Translations under genes and position numbers: made by a program
NCBI GenBank assembly: GCA_003164475.1
Contig: PLTL01000264.1
Location: forward strand, 1 to 5,014
Source: Candidatus Dormiibacterota bacterium
GTDB taxonomy: Bacteria; Chloroflexota; Dormibacteria; UBA8260; Bog-877
Direction: 5' to 3'
Length of the DNA: 5,014 nt
Notes under the pieces: generated by a model
What the model saw: only the letters and a program-made list of their open reading frames with translations
The model's database searches: none
Told to the model about the DNA's origin: nothing
Part shown: one piece after another, positions 1 to 5,014 of the stretch
How the letters are laid out: the number at the start of each line of letters is the position of its first letter
Numbering within the stretch: the stretch's first letter is position 1

Positions 1-1
1 C

Positions 2-853
2 GAGCTTCGCGCCCGCGGCATCAACCTGGTGGCCAACGCGCTCTCCCAGTCGAGCGATCACGTTCTGAGTTTCTTCACCCAGCTACGGGCCGAGCTTGCC
101 TTCTACGTCGGCTGCCTCAACCTGCACGCCGAGCTCGAGCGACGCCGGTATCCGACCTCGCTTCCCGCCCCACACCAAGCCTCAGACCGGATCCTCGCCG
201 TCTCGGGGCTGTACGACGTGGTCCTGGCGCTGACCATGTCAACCAGGGTCGTGGCCAACGACCTGACGGCCGATGGGAAGGGGCTGGTGCTGATCACCGG
301 TGCCAACCGGGGGGGCAAATCGACCTTCCTGCGCAGCGTGGGGCTGGCTCAGCTCATGATGCAGGCGGGGATGTTCGTTCCCGCCACCTCGTTCTCCGCC
401 GACGTCGCGAGCGGAGTCTTCACCCACTTCATGCGTGAGGAGGACGAGACGATGACCCGGGGTAAGCTCGACGAGGAACTCGATCGCATGAGCCGGGTCG
501 TCGACCTCATCGGGCCGCGGGCGCTGCTGCTCTGCAATGAGTCCTTCGGCTCGACGAATGAGTGGGAGGGAGCCGACATCGGCGAGCAGGTCGTCCGCGC
601 CCTGACCGACGCCGGTGTCAGGGTGGTCCTGGTGACCCACGTCTACGAGCTGGCGCGGCGGCTCAGCGGCGACTCAACGGACGGCGTCCTCTCCCTGCGG
701 GCCGAGCGGCTACCCGACGGCACCCGCACCTTCAAGGTGCGCGAGGCGAGGCCGTTGCCGACCAGTTTCGGCAACGACGTCTACGAGGCTGTCTTCGGCT
801 GCGTCAACCCTCCAGCTCAGGCGGATGCGGCTGCAGAGGGGACACCGGTCTGA
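2..853 (+). CDS. MutS-family ATPase (MutS-related protein), C-terminal part, 5' end outside window
   Basis: The frame is open from the window edge to a TGA at 851-853 and encodes 283 visible residues; the true start lies upstream. The GTG at 29 is internal, because sequence before it reads on in frame (ELRARGINLVANAL). Counting from base 2, a MutS-type Walker A (TGANRGGKST) spans residues 99-108 with the lysine at 106. A charged segment FMREEDETM follows from about residue 143. The Walker B strand (ALLLCNESFGST) has its catalytic Glu at 180, and the H-loop VLVTHVYELA has its His at 213. This order is that of the MutS C-terminal ATPase/dimerisation domain. Walker B carries NE where canonical MutS has DE, and the P-loop has Arg where MutS usually has Met; from memory, NESF...TNE is typical of a divergent MutS-related subfamily rather than of mismatch-repair MutS itself. 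A role in DNA mismatch or recombination metabolism is inferred from the family only. The gene is convergent with eno. The family call is secure; the subfamily and function are not. Confidence 0.88.
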   Translation, partial: ELRARGINLVANALSQSSDHVLSFFTQLRAELAFYVGCLNLHAELERRRYPTSLPAPHQASDRILAVSGLYDVVLALTMSTRVVANDLTADGKGLVLITGANRGGKSTFLRSVGLAQLMMQAGMFVPATSFSADVASGVFTHFMREEDETMTRGKLDEELDRMSRVVDLIGPRALLLCNESFGSTNEWEGADIGEQVVRALTDAGVRVVLVTHVYELARRLSGDSTDGVLSLRAERLPDGTRTFKVREARPLPTSFGNDVYEAVFGCVNPPAQADAAAEGTPV

Positions 854-1085
854 GCCTCGGCACGAGGGAAGGTCTCCCGCCCCGCGTATGGGGTCCCATG
901 GCCCAGCTATCGCTCGATGCGCAGCAGCTGCTTGTACGTGGTGACGCACTCGGAGCGCGAGGGCGCCCCCGACTTCAGCTGTCCTCCAGTGAAAGCGGGG
1001 GGCGACGCCCTGCACGGTCGTGGCGACGCCTGAGCAAGATTGGCTGCACGGCCGGGAAGATCAGAGCGTCGCCCCGAGGCCCCGA
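854..1085. other. convergent intergenic region between mutS-like gene and eno
   Basis: Apart from the enolase relic at 907-990, this gap shows only weak structure. A 5-bp stem with a 3-base loop (CCTCG gca CGAGG) at 855-867 begins two bases after the mutS-like stop codon. GGCGACGCC occurs twice, at 1001-1009 and 1022-1030, and GATCAGA occurs twice, at 1059-1065 and 1084-1090. No stem followed by a T-run is visible in either direction, so I cannot place a rho-independent terminator for either convergent gene. Confidence 0.5.
907..990 (-). pseudogene. relic of a second enolase gene, C-terminal end only
   Basis: Read on the minus strand from 990, the sequence encodes 27 residues and then TAG (907-909). 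The segments GQLKSGAPSRSE and YKQLLRIER line up with residues 387-411 of the intact enolase upstream (GHLKTGAPCRGE, YNQLMRIEE). By hand I count 15 identities in 25 aligned residues. At DNA level 901-985 aligns without gaps to 1140-1224 at a constant offset of 239 bases, with about 58 of 85 bases equal. The match includes the catalytic-lysine and SGAP region and the RIEE helix of enolases. Upstream of residue TGG the frame stays open to about 1085 but no longer resembles enolase, and the usual C-terminal tail after RIEE is missing because of the stop. It cannot be a functional enzyme. It is too diverged for a recent duplication, so it is either an old tandem copy or the remnant of a resident eno replaced by another. 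Confidence 0.78.
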
Positions 1086-2381
1086 TCAGAAGCGCACCGG
1101 ACGGCAGAAGGCCGACTTCCCGGCGTAGCGGGCACTGGCGCCCAGCTGCTCCTCGATACGCATGAGCTGGTTGTACTTCTCCACCCGCTCACCACGGCAG
1201 GGCGCTCCCGTCTTGAGGTGACCAGTGTCCAGCGCCACCGTCATGTCGGCGATGAAGCTGTCCACGGTCTCTCCGGAGCGATGGGAGACGAAGGCGCCCC
1301 ACCCGTGGAACTGGGCCAGCCGCGTGGCGGCGATGGTCTCGGTCAGGGTGCCGATCTGGTTGAGCTTGATCAGGGCCGAGTTGGCGATGTCCTCCCCGAT
1401 GGCACGGGCAATGATGGCCGGGTTGGTGCAGAAGATATCGTCGCCGACCAGCTCGATGGTGGCACCCAGCGCGCGGTTGAGGACCTTCCAGCTCTCCCAA
1501 TCGCTCTCGGCCAGACCGTCCTCCAGGAGGCAGATCGGGTAGTCCGACACCATCGACTCGTAGTACGCAACCATCTCCTCGCTGGTGAGCTTCCGTCCCT
1601 CGCTCTTCAGGTCGTACTTCCCGTCATGGAAGAACTCACTGGGAGCCGGATCCATGGCGATCCCCACGTCAGCTCCGGGCCGCAGCCCGGCCTTCTCGAT
1701 GGCGGAGACGATCAGGTCTAGCGGCTCGCGATTGGACTTCACGTGAGGCGCAAAACCACCCTCGTCGCCGACCCCCACCGTGAGACCCTTCTCGATCAGG
1801 ATCCCCTGCAGCGCACGATAGATCTCGCTGCTCCAGCGGACCGCCTCATGAAAGTCGGGGGCGCCGTACGGGGCGATCATGTACTCCTGGATGTCCGCTC
1901 CCTGGCCGTGGGCGTGCACCCCACCGTTGAGGATGTTCATCATCGGCACCGGCAGACGGGTCGCCCCGGGACCACCGAGGTACTGGTACAGCGGACGGCC
2001 GCTCGCCTCGGCGGCAGCACGGGCGCAGGCCATCGACACACCGAGGATGGCGTTGGCACCCAGGCGGCCTTTGTTGGGGGTGCCGTCCAGGGCGATCATG
2101 CCCGCGTCGATCTCGGCTTGGGCGCTCGCATCCATGCCGAGGAGGCCGGGAGCGATGGTCTCCTCGATTCCGGCCACGGCCTTGAGGACACCTTTGCCAC
2201 CGAAGCGATGCGGATCGCCGTCGCGGAGCTCCACCGCCTCGCGGCTGCCCGTGGATGCCCCCGACGGCACCCCGGCGCGGGCCCTGATCCCGCAGGCCAG
2301 ATCCACCTCCACCTCAACGGTGGGGTTTCCGCGCGAGTCAAGGATCTCGCGTCCATGGATTTGAGTGATGGTGGTGTCCAC
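1086..2381 (-). CDS. eno: enolase (phosphopyruvate hydratase)
   Basis: The enzyme interconverts 2-phosphoglycerate and phosphoenolpyruvate in glycolysis and gluconeogenesis. It is cytosolic, magnesium-dependent and usually dimeric or octameric. The 431-residue product has the normal bacterial length and is collinear with the family. The N-terminal domain opens with ITQIHGREILDSRGNPT and carries the substrate loop VPSGASTGSREA. In the barrel, the acid/base Glu207 sits in GDEGGFAP. The metal ligands are Asp244 (AMDPAPSEF), Glu287 (LLEDGLAE) and Asp314 (VGDDIF). The catalytic Lys339 lies in the signature IKLNQIGTLTET. SHRSGET (366-372) and Lys390 (HLKTGAP) complete the site. All expected active-site residues are present. 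The GTG start at 2379-2381 fits both the family's N-terminus and a strong GGAGG six bases upstream. In many actinobacteria eno is followed by a FtsB/DivIC-type cell-division gene; here the next element downstream is an enolase relic and then a convergent mutS-like gene. Confidence 0.98.
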   Translation of the reverse strand: MDTTITQIHGREILDSRGNPTVEVEVDLACGIRARAGVPSGASTGSREAVELRDGDPHRFGGKGVLKAVAGIEETIAPGLLGMDASAQAEIDAGMIALDGTPNKGRLGANAILGVSMACARAAAEASGRPLYQYLGGPGATRLPVPMMNILNGGVHAHGQGADIQEYMIAPYGAPDFHEAVRWSSEIYRALQGILIEKGLTVGVGDEGGFAPHVKSNREPLDLIVSAIEKAGLRPGADVGIAMDPAPSEFFHDGKYDLKSEGRKLTSEEMVAYYESMVSDYPICLLEDGLAESDWESWKVLNRALGATIELVGDDIFCTNPAIIARAIGEDIANSALIKLNQIGTLTETIAATRLAQFHGWGAFVSHRSGETVDSFIADMTVALDTGHLKTGAPCRGERVEKYNQLMRIEEQLGASARYAGKSAFCRPVRF

Positions 2382-2385
2382 TTCG

Positions 2386-2393
2386 CTCCTCCC
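2386..2393 (-). promoter_or_regulatory. ribosome binding site of eno
   Basis: The minus strand reads GGGAGGAG here. The GGAGG core (2388-2392) is separated by six bases (AGCGAA) from the GTG at 2379-2381. This near-perfect Shine-Dalgarno match decides in favour of the GTG start, which also gives the canonical enolase N-terminus. Confidence 0.8.
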
Positions 2394-2636
2394 GTACCGT
2401 CAGGCACGTGCACACTGAGGGCGCTCACTCCCGGGCTTGCTGCCGAGAGTCTCACCCAATATCGTTTGCGCCGGCATCATCGTAGGTCGGCAAAGCACCG
2501 GTGGCCCTGACCGTTGCGCCCGCCGTGAGCCACTTCGCCAATCCTCCACGTCCACCATCGGGATCTCTCCCGGAGGTGGCCCAACAGCATCAGTCAGAAG
2601 CCATCGGCCCAGGGGGCGGTTGGTGAAAAGCAGGCT
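2394..2636. other. eno leader / upstream region
   Basis: No convincing coding frame is seen between the eno ribosome binding site and the stop codon of the small ORF upstream. It contains an 8-bp palindrome GCACGTGC at 2404-2411 about 20 bases upstream of the start codon, an interrupted palindrome TGAG-ggcg-CTCA at 2416-2427, and the large stem-loop at 2552-2579. A patch poorer in GC lies around 2458-2485 and would be a sensible place for the eno promoter, but I could not find a -35/-10 pair with good spacing and assign none. Confidence 0.4.
2552..2579 (-). terminator. stem-loop between small ORF and eno, possible terminator or leader hairpin
   Basis: Outer arms CCACC (2552-2556) and GGTGG (2575-2579) pair. 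They enclose a 2-by-2 internal mismatch, then inner arms CGGGA (2559-2563) and TCCCG (2568-2572) around a TCTC loop. This gives ten base pairs, mostly G-C. On the minus strand it starts 57 bases after the small ORF's stop codon and about 170 bases before the eno start. No T-run follows in either direction, so it could be a U-less terminator, a processing or attenuation structure in the eno leader, or chance in GC-rich DNA. Confidence 0.35.
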
Positions 2637-2966
2637 TCACTGCTCGACCGCTGATGATACTCCCGCCCAGCCCGTGCGGTCCGAGGCCGGGGGCCCGCGA
2701 CGGAATGAAGCCCCTCGGGTGTCACCCGAGGTCGATGGGCTCGGGACCACAGAGCCGCCGGAACCCCCAACTCCCCCTGCGACGTCGTCGACGAAGTACA
2801 TCTCGCACGCCGCGTCGAGGCTTGCCCGGCCGGCGGCGACGGCACCGGCGACGGCGATGACCCCCGCAGCGCCGGCCGCAACGGCGGCGACGATCATCGG
2901 GCCCCGCTCACCACCGGGGGCGGCTCGCCGGCCGAGAGTGGCGGCAAGGCCCGCCGCCACGACCAC
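2637..2966 (-). CDS. possible small membrane protein, unrecognised, perhaps frame-broken at its 5' end
   Basis: This is a 109-residue frame from GTG (2964-2966) to TGA (2637-2639) that I do not recognise. The N-terminal third is very hydrophobic: VVVAAGLAATLG, a charged loop with RRAAPGGERG, then a long Ala/Val/Gly helix at about residues 24-46. A segment with CEMYFVDDVAGG follows, then a Gly/Ser/Pro-rich, probably disordered tail. In the same frame upstream of the GTG the sequence encodes RLRRSLIPAALG, which would complete a positive-inside first helix. However, that stretch has no ATG, GTG or TTG, and the frame closes at a TGA near 3136. Codons in the hydrophobic half end mostly in G or C, as in the neighbours; the tail looks less gene-like. 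No good ribosome binding site was found for this start. It may be the 3' part of a longer gene now out of frame (see 2908-3072), or a chance open frame in GC-rich DNA. Confidence 0.35.
   Translation of the reverse strand: MVVAAGLAATLGRRAAPGGERGPMIVAAVAAGAAGVIAVAGAVAAGRASLDAACEMYFVDDVAGGVGGSGGSVVPSPSTSGDTRGASFRRGPPASDRTGWAGVSSAVEQ
2713..2731. repeat. perfect 8-bp inverted repeat with 3-base loop
   Basis: CCTCGGGT (2713-2720), loop GTC, ACCCGAGG (2724-2731). It lies inside the Gly/Ser-rich tail of the doubtful small ORF. A perfect eight-pair stem with a tight loop is notable even at this GC content and could be a terminator or protein-binding site if the ORF tail is not coding. No T-run adjoins it. 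Confidence 0.4.
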
Positions 2967-3072
2967 ACCCAGAGCGGCGGGGATCAGTGACCGGCGAAGC
3001 CGCGCGCCGTCGCCACAACTCCACCTCGGCCACCACCGGTTCGAGGGCTTCTCCGTCGCTCCAAGAAACCAC
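2908..3072 (-). pseudogene. protein-like fragment in a second frame, candidate 5' part of the small membrane gene
   Basis: From a GTG at 3070-3072 this frame reads MVSWSDGEALEPVVAEVE, then LWRRRA, and then continues as Arg/Gly-rich sequence to a TGA at 2908-2910. The first 23 or so residues look like a real acidic, amphipathic N-terminal segment ending in a basic cluster. Exactly where this quality fades (about 3000), the frame of the 2637-2966 ORF takes over with RLRRSLIPAALGVVVAAG. Joining the two needs one extra base in this sequence between about 2985 and 3015, and would give a protein of about 144 residues with two membrane helices. This could be a true frameshift mutation, a sequencing error or coincidence. 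The frame is open upstream of the GTG as far as a TGA at 3121-3123. Confidence 0.3.
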
Positions 3073-3078
3073 CGCAGT

Positions 3079-3099
3079 TCCCGCTCGCAGGAAGCGGGA
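3079..3099 (-). terminator. hairpin downstream of the GTPase gene
   Basis: TCCCGCT (3079-3085) and AGCGGGA (3093-3099) form a perfect 7-bp stem with a 7-base loop. On the minus strand it lies about 72 bases after the GTPase stop and is followed by a weak T-containing stretch (GGTTTCTT). It is a plausible but weak terminator. It also sits six bases before the candidate GTG at 3072, where its 3' arm contains the only purine-rich GGGA near that start. Confidence 0.3.
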
Positions 3100-3120
3100 C
3101 CCGGGAGGCTCAGGCGCTGG

Positions 3121-3155
3121 TCAGTTTCGCCCCGCAGATCCGCTCAGTTTCGCCC
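3121..3155. repeat. pair of 12-bp direct repeats with 23-bp period
   Basis: TCAGTTTCGCCC occurs at 3121-3132 and again at 3144-3155. The copies start 23 bases apart, about two helical turns, so they present the same face of the helix. They lie 16 bases beyond the GTPase stop codon. A pair of phased repeats suggests a protein-binding site. Ends of some IS21-family insertion sequences carry comparable repeated units, but no transposase is present, so this is at most a solitary end or an operator-like site. Confidence 0.5.
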
Positions 3156-3170
3156 AGCGCCGTCAATGCC

Positions 3171-5014
3171 CTAGTCCACACTGAGCTCGGTGCTGCCGGA
3201 GAAGCGACGCGCGAGCACGGCGCTGCCCGCCAGGAGCGCCAGGCACTCGGCTGCGGCCCCCTCCTCGTCATGACTTATGCGCCCACCGTGCAGCGCCTCT
3301 CGCTTCAACGCGTAAATGCGCATGTCCTCCGACAGGTCAACCATGGTCGCCCCCAGCTGCTGCACAAGCGTGCGCGCGCGCGATACGTCGATGCCGCCGT
3401 TGACGACGAGCAGCGCGTGAGGCAAGCACAGTGGCGGCGCCAGGGTGGCGGGCGAGGAAGCGTCGAGTGATCTGACGACCGCTTGGGCAAGGTCGCGCTC
3501 GGTGGTCTGCAGGGCGTTGCACCCCGGGCAGCGGTCGGAGTCAACCGTGAGTCCGGCAACGCCGAGCAAGATCTCCTCCCGATCACGGCCGCTCTGGCCG
3601 AGACGGAGGAGCGTCTCGCCGACGGCTGCGGCCAGCCTCGCGTAGGCTGCGGCCATACCGAGAGGCGAGGCTAGGTCGGAGAAGACCCAGGTGTGAAAGG
3701 CGCAGAACCCGCCCTTGTCCGCATGCTCTGCCTGTCGGATTGGATCGGTCGCCAGCTCATACTGAGCGTGGGCAAGGTAGTCGAACTGTGACTGGCTGAT
3801 GCCTGAGCAGACAATGCAGCGGCTGCGCACGCGCCGCTGCCCCTCCAGGCCAACCCCAGGCTGCGGCGCTGAGCGTGGTTCGTCTTGCGGCGGCCGCTCA
3901 GGTGCGGATTTCAAATCATCGACAGCGCTGCGCAGCCGGAGGAGGCGCTGCTGCATGTCCTCGAGCCGAACTGCGTGCCGCCGCGCCTGAGCAGGATCGG
4001 CAGCAATCAGGCGCTCCGCAACGATGGTTGCCCGCGACTGTAACTCTTCGGACACCGTGGCCGACCAGTTGTCGAGATCGCTGTCCACGTGGACCTGGAG
4101 TTCAGGGCAGTATCCGTCGACCGCGCGACTGAGCCGCTGGAGCGCGTCCTGATACCACGCACTGCGTCCGCGCCGGCGCAATGCGAGGCGGCGGGGTGGC
4201 ACGAGGTCGAGTGACCAGACGAGCTGTGGAGAGGTCAGGGGTGGCGGCAGGGTGCTGCGCTCACCAGACCACTCGGGAGGTGAGGGGACGCCGAACTCGG
4301 CGGCTGCCGCGGCTTCGACAAGTCGATCCACCCACTGAAAAGGGCCGAGGGTAGTGGCGGTGATGGACGCAAGGCGCTGACGAACGTTGTCCAGGCACTC
4401 GTCGCGCCAGGCTCGGAGCGTGGGTTCGGCCGCGTCGGCGAGAGCAGCGGAGAGATCCTGCACGCCGCTGTCATGGGCGGGCGAGGAGACCGTCTCGCTC
4501 AGGGCGTCGAGTACGCGCACGAGCCGGTCACTCAGCTCCGCGGCCCACCGACGACGCTGGGCAAGGAGGGCGGCGTCGGTCTTGACTGTTTGGTGCAGCT
4601 CCGCCGCCCGCCGGCGGGCCTCGGCAATGATCTCATCGCGCCGGAGACCGAACCGGGTGCGTGCCTCGCCTCCATCGCGAGCCGGATCTCCCGCCATCAC
4701 CGCCACGTTCGCGTACATGCGCGCCCGTCCGACCAGCCGCTCGGCGCGATCACACCCCCGGTGGAGCAAATCTCCCGCCTTATGACGGGTCAGGTACTCG
4801 ATGAGCGCCGCCTCGAAGGCTGCCATGCCGCTATGGGCGAGCCGACCGGGATCTGAGGCCTGCTTGGCTCTGAGGCCCTCCAGTGCGGAGAGGGGGAAGA
4901 TGCCAACTGCGGCGCCAGAGGCCAGCTCAGCCGCCTGGGCGCGAACGAAGGCGAGGGCTGACTCAGCATCCGCCCCCTCCACGAGATCGATCTTGTTGAC
5001 CACCAGGAAGACGG
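3171..5014 (-). CDS. dynamin-like GTPase with C-terminal twin CxxC/CxxH module, N-terminal part outside window
   Basis: The frame runs off the right edge; its stop is TAG (3171-3173). The first visible residues, VFLVVNKIDL, are a GTPase G4 motif (NKxD), so the P-loop, switch and DxxG motifs lie outside the window and the GTG at 5001-5003 is internal. Numbering from that GTG, residues 34-43 (GIFPLSALEG) match the beta-strand and G5-like SA motif of dynamin-family GTPases. Residues 120-170 and 315-365 are Arg/Glu/Ala-rich helices, probably coiled coil, as in the stalk of bacterial dynamin-like proteins. A Pro-rich linker (366-385) leads to two units with the same plan: Cys396, Cys399, Cys434, His437, then Cys492, Cys495, Cys526, His529. 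The spacing suggests two zinc sites and resembles, from memory, DUF6062-type CPxC...FCxxH proteins. No transmembrane helix is visible. A role in membrane remodelling is inferred from the GTPase family; the role of the module is unknown. Confidence 0.82.
   Translation of the reverse strand, partial: VFLVVNKIDLVEGADAESALAFVRAQAAELASGAAVGIFPLSALEGLRAKQASDPGRLAHSGMAAFEAALIEYLTRHKAGDLLHRGCDRAERLVGRARMYANVAVMAGDPARDGGEARTRFGLRRDEIIAEARRRAAELHQTVKTDAALLAQRRRWAAELSDRLVRVLDALSETVSSPAHDSGVQDLSAALADAAEPTLRAWRDECLDNVRQRLASITATTLGPFQWVDRLVEAAAAAEFGVPSPPEWSGERSTLPPPLTSPQLVWSLDLVPPRRLALRRRGRSAWYQDALQRLSRAVDGYCPELQVHVDSDLDNWSATVSEELQSRATIVAERLIAADPAQARRHAVRLEDMQQRLLRLRSAVDDLKSAPERPPQDEPRSAPQPGVGLEGQRRVRSRCIVCSGISQSQFDYLAHAQYELATDPIRQAEHADKGGFCAFHTWVFSDLASPLGMAAAYARLAAAVGETLLRLGQSGRDREEILLGVAGLTVDSDRCPGCNALQTTERDLAQAVVRSLDASSPATLAPPLCLPHALLVVNGGIDVSRARTLVQQLGATMVDLSEDMRIYALKREALHGGRISHDEEGAAAECLALLAGSAVLARRFSGSTELSVD

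Noticed and set aside
29..31. GTG at 29 as the start of the MutS-like gene
   Set aside because: The frame is open to the window edge with family-like sequence, and a MutS ATPase domain starting here would lack the preceding domains; the true start is upstream.
1001..1030. Short direct repeat GGCGACGCC
   Set aside because: Nine bases in a GC-rich gap with no third copy and no phasing partner; not distinguishable from chance.
562..1128. Plus-strand frame overlapping the end of the MutS-like gene and the gap
   Set aside because: Arg/Gly-rich shadow frame out of phase with the clear ATPase reading; it crosses both the mutS-like stop and the enolase relic without any family resemblance.
1020..1721. 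Plus-strand open frames opposite eno, also at 1743-2510 and 1879-2364
   Set aside because: They are antisense shadows of a complete enolase gene with every active-site residue conserved; their translations are low-complexity and unrecognisable.
2437..3174. Long open frame on the plus strand, 245 codons, opposite the small membrane ORF
   Set aside because: Its translation is Arg/Pro/Ala/Ser-rich with no domain, no hydrophobic pattern and no motif. It looks like a by-product of GC-rich DNA lacking stops, and its end overlaps the GTPase stop codon.
3368..3381. Alternating CG run (GCGCGCGCGCG)
   Set aside because: It encodes ordinary residues (SRART) within the GTPase C-terminal region and is explained by codon choice.
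4606..4619. Perfect 14-bp palindrome GCCCGCCGGCGGGC
   Set aside because: It lies inside the GTPase coding sequence in a run of Arg and Ala codons; such palindromes arise easily from GC-rich codons and nothing else marks it as a site.
5001..5003. GTG at 5001-5003 as the start of the GTPase gene
   Set aside because: It falls inside the strand leading to the NKID motif (VFLVVNKID), so starting here would remove the whole nucleotide-binding core; the gene continues beyond the window.

Overview
The window is GC-rich throughout, with GTG start codons and G/C-ended codons. This points to a high-GC bacterium, most likely an actinomycetote or a similar environmental lineage; nothing seen fixes the taxon. 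It is a chromosomal-type stretch holding three substantial genes (two cut by the window edges), a small doubtful membrane-protein gene and a gene relic. No RNA gene, CRISPR array or intact mobile element was seen.

Layout. Positions 2-853 (+) are the C-terminal 283 residues of a MutS-family ATPase, with the start outside the window. It is convergent with 1086-2381 (-), a complete and apparently fully functional enolase (eno, 431 aa). The 232-bp gap between the two stop codons is not empty: at 907-990 (-) it holds a second, diverged copy of the last part of an enolase gene, in the same orientation as eno and ended by its own stop. Positions 2382-3170 are a long, mostly non-coding stretch. It carries the eno ribosome binding site, a strong stem-loop at 2552-2579, a possible two-helix membrane-protein gene (2637-2966, perhaps once extending to 3072 in another frame) and a pair of 12-bp direct repeats at 3121-3155. 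Positions 3171-5014 (-) are the C-terminal part of a dynamin-like large GTPase that ends in two CxxC...CxxH cysteine/histidine units, probably zinc-binding.

The genes do not form an obvious pathway. Enolase is a glycolytic housekeeping enzyme, the MutS-like protein belongs to DNA transactions, and the GTPase probably acts at membranes. The GTPase, small ORF and eno all lie on the minus strand, but gaps of about 200-250 bp and candidate hairpins argue against one tight operon. The most notable points are the enolase relic directly downstream of eno, the GTPase with a twin cysteine/histidine module, and the apparently frame-broken small membrane gene.
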